A stretch of 5,735 nucleotides of DNA from Deltaproteobacteria bacterium. Lineage in GTDB: Bacteria > Desulfobacterota > Desulfobulbia > Desulfobulbales > BM004. The notes beneath the pieces were generated by a model. That model searched no databases. It was given only the letters and a program-made list of their open reading frames with translations, and had not been told where the DNA came from. The stretch is from contig JAFDCT010000013.1 of assembly GCA_019312695.1 (NCBI GenBank), forward strand, positions 1-5,735, given 5' to 3'. The position numbers and the translations under genes were made by a program. Shown here one piece after another: positions 1 to 5,349 of the stretch (positions are counted from its first letter, which is position 1; each line of letters opens with the position of its first letter).

Positions 1-866
1 AAGATGATTTTGTCAGCGATCTTTATCTTGCATCAACCCACGATATGTTCCTGTTTTTCACTAATCGGGGGAAGGTATTTTGGCGTAAGGTTTATGAAAT
101 TCCCATGGTCGGAAGAACGGCGCGCGGCAAAGCCATTGTTAACTTTCTGGAGCTGGCAGAAGATGAAAAGGTGGCGGCTATTCTGCCGGTGGCAAGTTTT
201 GACTTCGATGTAGAGCATTACATTTTCATGGTAACAAAACTTGGAAGGGTCAAAAAGACAAGCCTTAACGAGTTCAGGAGACCGCTGCGCAAGGGCAAGA
301 TTGCTCTGCGCATAAACGAGGGGGATGAGATCATATCAGCCGTGATCACCAGTGGTAAAAACGAGATTCTGCTGATCTCAGAAAACGGCATGTCAATCCG
401 TTTTGATGAGCGCGATGTGCGGCCCATGGGACGCGTTGCCGCAGGTGTTAAGGGTATCACCCTGAAGCGTGGTGACAGCGTCGTGGGTGTTGAGGTTCTT
501 GCTACAAATTATTCTATCCTGGCCGTAACGGAAAACGGGTACGGCAAGCGAAGTTCAGTTGATGAATACCGGCTGCAGAAACGCGGCGGCAAGGGTATCA
601 TCGCCATCAAGGCCAGCGAGCGCAATGGCAAGATAATAGGTGCCATGCAGGTTGTAGAGGATGACGAGGTCATGCTTATTGCCAGCAGCGGCAAGATCAT
701 CAGGATTAATATGCAGAATATACGCGTCATTGGCAGAAACACCCAGGGGGTCCGGCTTATCAACCTGAAGTCTGGAGAAAAGGTTGTTGCCATGGACATG
801 GTGGCCTCAGAAGAGGAGGAAAACGGTGATGAGTATGAGCAGGAGGAAGGTCCGGAGACAAGCTGA
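1..866 (+). CDS. gyrA: DNA gyrase subunit A, C-terminal part (5' end outside window)
   Basis: The reading frame is open from position 3 to the TGA at 864-866, giving the last 287 residues of GyrA. This is the DNA-wrapping C-terminal beta-pinwheel of the type II topoisomerase that introduces negative supercoils. Visible hallmarks are the FFTNRGKVF strand and YEIP..GRTARGKAIVN near the start of the fragment, then repeated blades with G..I.L..GD or R..G..TQGV patterns. The GyrA box QKRGGKG lies at 576-596, one conservative change from the usual QRRGGKG. That box is diagnostic of gyrase and argues against ParC, which lacks an intact one. The protein ends in an acidic tail rich in Glu (EEEENGDEYEQEEG), as in many GyrA proteins, where such tails can modulate wrapping. 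The catalytic tyrosine domain is outside the window. The stop overlaps the gpsA start by one base. Confidence 0.96.
   Translation, partial: DDFVSDLYLASTHDMFLFFTNRGKVFWRKVYEIPMVGRTARGKAIVNFLELAEDEKVAAILPVASFDFDVEHYIFMVTKLGRVKKTSLNEFRRPLRKGKIALRINEGDEIISAVITSGKNEILLISENGMSIRFDERDVRPMGRVAAGVKGITLKRGDSVVGVEVLATNYSILAVTENGYGKRSSVDEYRLQKRGGKGIIAIKASERNGKIIGAMQVVEDDEVMLIASSGKIIRINMQNIRVIGRNTQGVRLINLKSGEKVVAMDMVASEEEENGDEYEQEEGPETS
854..857 (+). promoter_or_regulatory. Ribosome binding site for gpsA inside gyrA
   Basis: GGAG ends 8 bases before the ATG at 866, which is good Shine-Dalgarno spacing. AGGAGG at 841-846 is a better match but 19 bases away, so it is less likely to be the working site. Both encode part of the acidic GyrA tail. 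Confidence 0.5.
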
Positions 867-1891
867 TGACAGTTGAAAGAATAGCTGTCATAGGGGCCGG
901 GAGCTGGGGGACGGCGCTGACAAAACCCATTGGTGACCTGGGCCAGACAATTTCTCTTTGGGGGCACCGCAAAGAACACGTTGCAGAACTCAAAGCGACC
1001 CGCCAGAATAAAGCCTATCTCCCAGGTTATAGACTTCCGCAAACGGTTACGCCTGTTTCTGATCTCAGGGAGGCGGTTGAGGGCCATACAATTGTCATCA
1101 TGGTTGTACCATCCCATGTTTTTCGCGAAGTGTTTACCGGATTGGAACCATACCTGGAAAGAGGCGCGTATGTAATTTCTGCATCCAAGGGTATAGAGAA
1201 CGATTCGCTGCTGACCATGACCCAGGTTATGGAAGAAATTCTGGCATCCTCTGCCAATGCGGGTGAGAGAAATATTGGAACAGCGGTATTGTCCGGCCCC
1301 AGTTTTGCCAAAGAGGTTGCCGCCGGTATTCCCACGGCAGTTACAGTTGCTTCGCTGCATAAAGATACTGCCATCCATATACAGAGAGCACTGTCCTCTC
1401 ATCTTTTCAGGGTTTATGCCGCGACTGATGTGATTGGCCTGGAGCTTGGCGGCGCCTTGAAAAACATTATCGCCATCGGCGCCGGTATCTGCGACGGGCT
1501 TGGCTATGGCACAAATACCAGAGCGGCCCTTATCACAAGAGGTTTGGCAGAAATCAGCCGGCTGGGGGTATCAATGGGTGCCGATCCTCTTACCTTTTCA
1601 GGCTTGGGGGGATTGGGAGATTTGGTTTTGACCTGTACGGGCGACTTAAGCCGAAACCGCACGGTTGGCTTGAAGCTTGGCCAAGGCAAAAAATTAGATA
1701 TCATACTGTCTGAAATGAATATGGTTGCCGAAGGGGTTAAGACGACCCGATCCGCCTGGAATCTTGCCAAAAAGGTGGGAGTTGAGATGCCGATCCTGGA
1801 ACAGGTCTACCAGGTCCTGTACCAGGATAAACCATGCAAGGACGCCGTGCGGGACCTGTTGGCCCGGAGTCTTAAAGAAGAACAATGGTAA
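866..1891 (+). CDS. gpsA: NAD(P)H-dependent glycerol-3-phosphate dehydrogenase
   Basis: This cytosolic enzyme reduces dihydroxyacetone phosphate to sn-glycerol 3-phosphate, the backbone for phospholipid synthesis. At 341 aa it has the usual length for the family. The N-terminal Rossmann fold shows the dinucleotide motif GAGSWG at residues 10-15. The catalytic half carries SKGIE (K108), LSGPSFAKEVA (K149), GGALKN (K199, the expected catalytic lysine), GLGGLGDLVLTCTG near 246-259 and the substrate-site stretch SRNR at 262-265. The segment TKPIGDLG after the glycine motif differs slightly from the common ALAxxLAxNG pattern but leaves the fold intact. The ATG at 866 overlaps the gyrA TGA by one base. 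A GGAG at 854-857 sits 8 bases upstream, and a stronger AGGAGG at 841-846 lies further away. Both are inside gyrA, so translational coupling is likely. I see no internal promoter. Confidence 0.97.
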   Translation: MTVERIAVIGAGSWGTALTKPIGDLGQTISLWGHRKEHVAELKATRQNKAYLPGYRLPQTVTPVSDLREAVEGHTIVIMVVPSHVFREVFTGLEPYLERGAYVISASKGIENDSLLTMTQVMEEILASSANAGERNIGTAVLSGPSFAKEVAAGIPTAVTVASLHKDTAIHIQRALSSHLFRVYAATDVIGLELGGALKNIIAIGAGICDGLGYGTNTRAALITRGLAEISRLGVSMGADPLTFSGLGGLGDLVLTCTGDLSRNRTVGLKLGQGKKLDIILSEMNMVAEGVKTTRSAWNLAKKVGVEMPILEQVYQVLYQDKPCKDAVRDLLARSLKEEQW

Positions 1892-1940
1892 CCGGTAAAC
1901 TCTAATACCCCACCCTGTGTTACCCTTCGTTTTTCGTCAT

Positions 1941-1965
1941 TGCGGCGTATATTATATACGCCGCA
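1941..1965. terminator. Perfect 11-bp hairpin, possible bidirectional transcription end
   Basis: The arms TGCGGCGTATA (1941-1951) and TATACGCCGCA (1955-1965) pair perfectly around a TTA loop. The position between convergent genes, 49 bases after the gpsA stop, fits a shared 3' end structure. There is no run of T on the 3' side on either strand, so this is not a classical intrinsic terminator. It could instead stabilise the mRNA 3' end, act with Rho, or be a protein-binding palindrome. Confidence 0.4.
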
Positions 1966-1998
1966 TTCCTGAAAACTTGGATGCCTTGTATCTGGAGC

Positions 1999-2066
1999 AT
2001 TAGAATTTGCCGCTCATAATAACCCGGGAGATGATGGAGTATTTGATCCGGGTGAATCATTCTAAT
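1999..2066. repeat. Nested inverted repeats in the convergent spacer
   Basis: The outer arms are ATTAGAAT (1999-2006) and ATTCTAAT (2059-2066). The inner arms are ACCCGG (2022-2027) and CCGGGT (2048-2053). The unpaired stretches between the two stems are unequal, so the folded form would be an interrupted long stem. On the plus strand it is followed by T-rich sequence with a run of five T at 2082-2086, which could help end gpsA transcription. That role is inferred. Confidence 0.35.
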
Positions 2067-2074
2067 AATTTTAT

Positions 2075-2758
2075 TTAAATCTTTTTATAATCTGACCAGT
2101 CGTTATGTTCAAACTGGGCATGGTCGGGCTTTGAGGGCTTAACTTCAGCAAGACGGGCCTCAAGCCAGGCCAGCACCTTGTCGAATTCTGCAACTACCTC
2201 ATGCAGAGCCTTACCGCGATGGCTGACCCTGTTTTTTTCCTCGCTGGATACCCCGGCAAAGGTTTTACCGTATGGCGGATAATAGAAAACAGGATCATAA
2301 CCAAAGCCTGAAGTGCCCTGTGGTTCGGTGGAGATCTCTCCTTCACACCGGCCTTCGTAAGTCAGGGCAGGTCCGGAAGGCACGGCAATGGAGATAACGC
2401 ATTCAAACGCGGCTCTCCGGTTATTTTTTCCCTCCATTTCGCGCAAAAGTTTTTCAATATTTTCCTTATCGGTTGCATTCTCGCCGGCATATCGGGCTGA
2501 CTTTACGCCGGGGGCACCGCCAAGTGCCTCAACCACAAGTCCTGAATCATCGGCAATGGCTGGCAGACCGAGAACCTTAGCTGTGAAGGAGGCCTTTTTA
2601 TAAGCATTATCATCAAAGGTTGCTCCATCCTCCACCACTTCAGGGATAGGACCAAAATCATTGAGGTTTTTTATTTCCACAGGAAAGTCTTTCAGAAGCT
2701 GTTGAAATTCTTTTGCTTTGCCGGCATTTTTTGTGGCGAGGACAATTACTTTTAGCAT
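2075..2758 (-). CDS. rdgB: XTP/dITP diphosphatase (RdgB/HAM1 family)
   Basis: This enzyme hydrolyses non-canonical purine nucleoside triphosphates (dITP, XTP, ITP) to the monophosphate and pyrophosphate, keeping deaminated bases out of DNA and RNA. Family motifs are all present: LATKNAGKAKEF at residues 7-18 (nucleotide and phosphate binding), ADDSGLVVEALGGAPGV at 69-85 with the expected catalytic Asp71, SARYAG at 87-92, GFGYDPVF at 151-158 and SHRGKAL at 179-185. The ATG (complement of 2756-2758) has a GGGAG site 8 bases upstream (complement of 2767-2771), which supports the start. At 227 aa it is about 25 residues longer than typical members. The extra part is a charged C-terminal tail (KPSKPDHAQFEHNDWSDYKK) beyond the normal end. 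The gene stands alone and converges on gpsA. Confidence 0.96.
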   Translation of the reverse strand: MLKVIVLATKNAGKAKEFQQLLKDFPVEIKNLNDFGPIPEVVEDGATFDDNAYKKASFTAKVLGLPAIADDSGLVVEALGGAPGVKSARYAGENATDKENIEKLLREMEGKNNRRAAFECVISIAVPSGPALTYEGRCEGEISTEPQGTSGFGYDPVFYYPPYGKTFAGVSSEEKNRVSHRGKALHEVVAEFDKVLAWLEARLAEVKPSKPDHAQFEHNDWSDYKKI

Positions 2759-2840
2759 TGCTTATTCTCCCTAAACCCAGATACAATAATGTTAAAAAAG
2801 ATTTTTTAGGTAAAAATTACACCAGGCTGAACAGTACCGG

Positions 2841-2856
2841 AAAAAAATATTTTTTT
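2841..2856. repeat. Perfect 16-base A/T palindrome
   Basis: Seven A, then T and A, then seven T form a perfect self-complementary site in the divergent spacer, 83 bases upstream of the rdgB start. A-tract sequences of this kind bend DNA and can be regulator or nucleoid-protein sites. It may also be a product of low-complexity AT content. Confidence 0.4.
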
Positions 2857-2884
2857 AAATCTGTTTCAAACCTGAGAATGCAAG

Positions 2885-2931
2885 GCACAAAAAATTCCCC
2901 CCAAAACCGGAAGAGGCCCGACTTTTTGTGC
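2885..2931. repeat. 9-bp inverted repeat with 29-base loop
   Basis: GCACAAAAA (2885-2893) is perfectly complementary to TTTTTGTGC (2923-2931). The loop is C/G-rich compared with its surroundings and contains TTCC (2895-2898) and GGAA (2909-2912), which could form a small inner stem. It lies upstream of the rightward promoter candidate, so it may be an operator or a 3' structure of an unseen transcript. Its role is unknown. Confidence 0.4.
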
Positions 2932-2985
2932 AAAACAAGGTAGAAAAAGAGAGTATATCAAGAAAAATATTTTCATGTTGTAATC

Positions 2986-3014
2986 TTGTCTCTTTTGAAA
3001 ATATAGCGTATAAA
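2986..3014 (+). promoter_or_regulatory. Candidate sigma70-type promoter for the 195-aa gene
   Basis: TTGTCT (2986-2991) and TATAAA (3009-3014) are separated by 17 bases, matching the -35 and -10 consensus at 4 and 5 of 6 positions. A transcript would begin near 3021 and leave an untranslated leader of about 74 bases before the ATG at 3095. The match is by eye in AT-rich DNA, so chance agreement is possible. Confidence 0.4.
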
Positions 3015-3094
3015 GCTCGACAAACCCCAATACAATCAGGTCATGGACCAGGATAAAAATCCGGTCTGGTAAGCTAATAACTGAATATTTTATT

Positions 3095-3682
3095 ATGGCA
3101 GAGATAAAAAGCACACTGGAAAAAGTACTTGAAAGAGCCGCCGCCATGGGGCGTGCAAGCAAAGAAGAGATACAGGCCGACGAGGAGGTAAAAAACGGTA
3201 TGCGCATGGCTGCCGACTATCTCCAGGGGAAAGAGGTAAACTTTTCGCTTGTTATGGAAGCAACAGGCGGCTTCAGCCTTGTAAAAAAGGGGCTGGTCCT
3301 TGTTTTTTTAAGAAATATTGCCCTGCCGAGATATGATGATCTGGGAGAGGCTGAAAGGGCAATGCAGGGCCTTTTGGAGATGGCAAGGGGTAGTGGTGAC
3401 CTTGCTTCTGTTTTCAGGGACATGAAGGGCATCCTGGACCATTACCAGCAGCAACTGAAAGAAGTCCGGCAGCAGGTGGAGGAGGCTTTCAGGCAGCAAA
3501 TGGAGCAGGCCTTGAGCAAACAGACAGGACAAAAAGGGCTGGGCCTTAAGGTTGACCCCATGCTGCATCCTAAATTTCAAGAGGAATGGTCAAAAATAAA
3601 ATCTGACCTGGATGACCAGTATAACAAGGTATTGCAGCAGCACAAAGAGTTAGTGGCAAAGAGGTTTTCCGTTACTTTGTAA
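3095..3682 (+). CDS. Conserved-looking protein of unknown function with coiled coil
   Basis: This 195-aa soluble protein has no signal peptide or membrane segment. The N-terminus MAEIKSTLEKVLERAAAMG is an amphipathic helix. It resembles, from memory only, a family of uncharacterised proteins in deltaproteobacteria and spirochaetes (possibly DUF6657), which I cannot confirm. Residues 48-76 look like beta strands (VNFSLVMEATGGFSLVKKGL). Residues 104-142 are a Gln- and Glu-rich helix likely to form a coiled coil (HYQQQLKEVRQQVEEAFRQQ). A link with GLGLKVDPMLHPKF leads to a final charged helix. No catalytic motif or cysteine is visible. The ATG at 3095 is the first possible start, because no ATG, GTG or TTG precedes it in frame back to the promoter. 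There is no clear Shine-Dalgarno sequence. The gene appears to open the rightward run of genes. Confidence 0.85.
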   Translation: MAEIKSTLEKVLERAAAMGRASKEEIQADEEVKNGMRMAADYLQGKEVNFSLVMEATGGFSLVKKGLVLVFLRNIALPRYDDLGEAERAMQGLLEMARGSGDLASVFRDMKGILDHYQQQLKEVRQQVEEAFRQQMEQALSKQTGQKGLGLKVDPMLHPKFQEEWSKIKSDLDDQYNKVLQQHKELVAKRFSVTL

Positions 3683-3730
3683 CAGGAACACCATGTTTTC
3701 GTTTTTTTGTTAATTTGGGCAGTGTAACAA

Positions 3731-3994
3731 ATGGAAATTGAAATTTATCTAGACCTGGAACAGGCTGCTCCTGAAGATCATGCAAAGATTAAACAGCGAG
3801 TGGCAGAGTGGCATGCCGAAGGAGCTGAAATACGCTATGATAAAAAGTGTTTCGGCCAGATGATAGAACTGGAGAAACTCTTCAGCTATAGGGTTAATTT
3901 GGGCAACGTGGATGCCATTGAGGCAATCCGGGACCTGCACGCCAGAATCTATCGCCTGGGAGCAAAGGCTTACATATATTTTGTGCCTTTATAA
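3731..3994 (+). CDS. Small protein of unknown function, 87 aa
   Basis: I do not recognise this protein. It starts with a beta strand (MEIEIYLDL), followed by a helix (EDHAKIKQRVAEWHAEG), a strand around AEIRYD, a region with the single Cys40, and a second long helix (VDAIEAIRDLHARIYRLG) leading to a final strand AKAYIYFVPL. The strand-helix order would suit a small alpha/beta fold of the ferredoxin-like kind, which is inference. It has no membrane segment or signal peptide. ATG 3731 is the earliest start because TAA lies in frame at 3725-3727. No good Shine-Dalgarno is visible; GGGCAG about 9 bases upstream is a poor match. It lies 48 bases after the 195-aa gene and 68 before the peptidase, so cotranscription is possible. 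The codon use and amino acid composition look like a real gene. Confidence 0.75.
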   Translation: MEIEIYLDLEQAAPEDHAKIKQRVAEWHAEGAEIRYDKKCFGQMIELEKLFSYRVNLGNVDAIEAIRDLHARIYRLGAKAYIYFVPL

Positions 3995-4062
3995 TACAAG
4001 ATAATTGGGGGAGGCACGGTTAAGGCCCGTCAGACTTTTTACGAATATATTTATTTTCTACC

Positions 4063-5154
4063 TTGAAAGCTCTTGATAACATTAAGGCTGCGATAAGGCG
4101 TAAAGGGGCGGATGTCCTTCTGGTTACCCAGCCTGAAAACAGACGATATCTCAGTGGATTTAAAGCCCCAGATCTTTCTATTGCAGAAAGTTCGGGAGCC
4201 CTTCTTGTCTTCACCCGCTTCTCGCCTCTTTTGTTGACCGATTCCCGCTATCAGCTCCAGGCCGAACAGGAGACAACCGGCTTTGGGGTTGTCCTTGTAC
4301 AACACAATCTTTGGAACACACTGTTAAAAATTTTAGTTCGCCGTAATGTTCTCAAGCTGGCCTTTGAAAGCCATTATTTTCTTCATGACGCAGCGACAAA
4401 ACTCATGGATTTGGGCCAAAAGCATGGTATTGAAATAATACCGGTCAGTAACATGATCGAAAAGCAGAGGACCAGAAAATCAGGAGAAGAAATTCAAAAA
4501 ATCAGCCAGTCTGTTTTATTGAATGAAAAGGTTTTCCTGGAAGTATATAAAGGCTTGAGACCGGGGCAAACTGAAAAGGAGGTTGCCCAGCAAATTGAGA
4601 CAGCAATGAGGCGTAATGGAGCGGAAGAACCGGCATTCTCCACCATTGTTGCGGCCGGACCGAATGCAGCCCAGCCCCATGCGGTGCCCACAGACAGAGC
4701 CATTAAAAAGGGAGAAACCGTAATAATTGATATGGGGCTGAAGCTGGACGGCTATTGCTCTGACATGACACGTACAATTGTTTTGGGTAAACCGGACAGC
4801 CGGACCGTAAAAATCATCCGGCTTGTTCGCAAGGCCCAGCGGGCTGCGCTTGAAACCATAAAAGCAGGCATTCTGGCCAGGGATGCTGATAGGGCGGCTC
4901 GGGAAATAATCAGCCGGGCAGGATACGGGAAACATTTTGGTCACAGTCTTGGACACGGTGTTGGCCTTGCAGTACATGAGGCTCCCTCATTAAACAAAAT
5001 GCGCCGCAACAAACTCCAGCCAGGTATGGTCGTGACAGTGGAACCAGGCATATATCTTCCCGGCTGGGGTGGGGTGCGTTTGGAAAATATGGTGGCAGTA
5101 ACAGGGGATGGGTGTACCATTCTCAACCGTGACACGACATTTCTTGATATTTAA
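4063..5154 (+). CDS. Xaa-Pro aminopeptidase, peptidase family M24
   Basis: This cytosolic dinuclear-metal peptidase removes N-terminal residues that precede proline. Its 363 aa match the short Xaa-Pro peptidase subgroup (PepP/PepQ/YpdF-like). Residues 1 to about 130 form the creatinase N-terminal domain (LVTQPENRRYLSGF at 20-33). The pita-bread catalytic domain follows. All five expected metal ligands are visible: Asp223 (IIDMG), Asp234 (CSDMTRT), His298 in the signature HSLGHGVGLAVHEAP, Glu327 (VEPGIY) and Glu341 (RLENMV). Catalytic histidines fit His206 (QPHAVP) and His305. Prolidase specificity cannot be excluded. The start is TTG at 4063. No ATG or other usual start lies between the upstream in-frame TAA (4021-4023) and it, and homologous N-termini begin here. 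No Shine-Dalgarno precedes it, and TATATT at 4046-4051 could be a -10 box very close to the start. Confidence 0.93.
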   Translation: MKALDNIKAAIRRKGADVLLVTQPENRRYLSGFKAPDLSIAESSGALLVFTRFSPLLLTDSRYQLQAEQETTGFGVVLVQHNLWNTLLKILVRRNVLKLAFESHYFLHDAATKLMDLGQKHGIEIIPVSNMIEKQRTRKSGEEIQKISQSVLLNEKVFLEVYKGLRPGQTEKEVAQQIETAMRRNGAEEPAFSTIVAAGPNAAQPHAVPTDRAIKKGETVIIDMGLKLDGYCSDMTRTIVLGKPDSRTVKIIRLVRKAQRAALETIKAGILARDADRAAREIISRAGYGKHFGHSLGHGVGLAVHEAPSLNKMRRNKLQPGMVVTVEPGIYLPGWGGVRLENMVAVTGDGCTILNRDTTFLDI

Positions 5155-5171
5155 ACACCTAATTAACCAAC

Positions 5172-5339
5172 TTGGAAGGTTATAATTTCTTTCCCAATGA
5201 GTTTGTTTTTATGATTGATGAAGGCAACGGCCTGTCCTATACCGTGGAACGGCTTAAAGATCGGCAGATTCACGGCCAAGTAACCCTGACAAAAAGTAAG
5301 AGAAGCACCTTGGCCTGGATTGCCGCAGAATATCTGTAA
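5172..5339 (+). CDS. Small ORF of unknown function, 55 aa (TTG) or 42 aa (ATG)
   Basis: A short open frame fills the gap between the peptidase and the next gene and ends at TAA 5337-5339. From TTG 5172 it gives 55 aa starting MEGYNFFPNEFVFMIDEG. From ATG 5211 it gives 42 aa starting MIDEGNGLSYTVERLKD. The composition is that of a soluble, structured protein, with strand-like EFVFMID, SYTVERL and GQVTLTK and a terminal helix STLAWIAAEYL. I do not recognise the family. TTG is favoured because the residues before Met14 look coding (aromatic and acidic, no stops back to 5160). Neither start has a strong Shine-Dalgarno, and GAG at 5199-5201 gives ATG weak support. It lies 17 bases after the peptidase stop and 10 before the next start, so it fits an operon. 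The next gene's ribosome site overlaps its stop codon. Confidence 0.6.
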   Translation: MEGYNFFPNEFVFMIDEGNGLSYTVERLKDRQIHGQVTLTKSKRSTLAWIAAEYL

Positions 5340-5343
5340 AGGA
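5338..5343 (+). promoter_or_regulatory. Ribosome binding site that fixes the start of the 110-aa gene
   Basis: AAAGGA lies 6 bases before ATG 5350 and overlaps the small ORF stop codon (5337-5339). It supports ATG 5350 over an in-frame TTG at 5320, which would overlap the small ORF by 20 bases and has no site of its own. Confidence 0.6.
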
Positions 5344-5349
5344 AATGAT

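Larger units (their letters stand above)
1892..2074. other. Convergent spacer between gpsA and rdgB
   Basis: This 183-base AT-rich region separates the ends of two converging genes. It contains the 11-bp hairpin at 1941-1965, the nested inverted repeats at 1999-2066, and a protein-like open stretch at 1973-2062 with no ATG or other usual start codon. T-rich sequence follows the second repeat (2067-2085), running into the end of rdgB. I see no RNA gene here. Confidence 0.6.
2759..3094. other. AT-rich divergent spacer with palindromes and promoters
   Basis: This 336-base region between divergent genes has no convincing gene. It holds the short palindrome TAAAAAA-GA-TTTTTTA (2793-2808), the perfect 16-base palindrome at 2841-2856, a 9-bp inverted repeat at 2885-2931, an 8-bp inverted repeat AAAAGAGA/TCTCTTTT (2945-2952 and 2989-2996), and the rightward promoter candidate at 2986-3014. 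A weak leftward candidate for rdgB reads TTTACC (complement of 2809-2814), 17 bases, then CATTAT (complement of 2786-2791). It matches consensus only loosely. Confidence 0.55.

Noticed and set aside
509..1402. Long minus-strand frame of 297 codons opposite gyrA and gpsA
   Set aside because: The plus strand encodes two unmistakable conserved proteins here. The reverse translation has biased, repeat-poor composition with no family motif, so it is a shadow of their codon usage.
2866..3207. Minus-strand frame of 113 codons across the divergent spacer
   Set aside because: Its start lies inside the 195-aa gene, there is no ribosome site, and its hydrophobic look comes from AT-rich noncoding DNA. 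A shorter version from the ATG at complement 2974-2976 (36 aa, starting MKIFFLIYSLFLPCFA) mimics a signal peptide, but it also has no ribosome site and too little other support.
3671..3708. Possible terminator between the 195-aa and 87-aa genes
   Set aside because: The stems are short (GTTAC/GTAAC across the stop codon, and AACA/TGTT with two wobble pairs before T7 at 3702-3708). The predicted stability is too low to call a terminator, and cotranscription remains plausible.
4016..4040. Possible terminator before the peptidase gene
   Set aside because: ACGG and CCGT make only a 4-bp stem with a 7-base loop, and the T5 run begins several bases after it.
4516..4977. Minus-strand frame of 153 codons opposite the peptidase
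   Set aside because: It lies wholly inside the M24 catalytic domain, whose motifs are complete on the plus strand. It has no ribosome site or recognisable domain.
5320..5349. Ten-codon N-terminal extension of the 110-aa protein from TTG 5320
   Set aside because: It would overlap the preceding small ORF and has no ribosome site, while ATG 5350 has AAAGGA at 6-base spacing.
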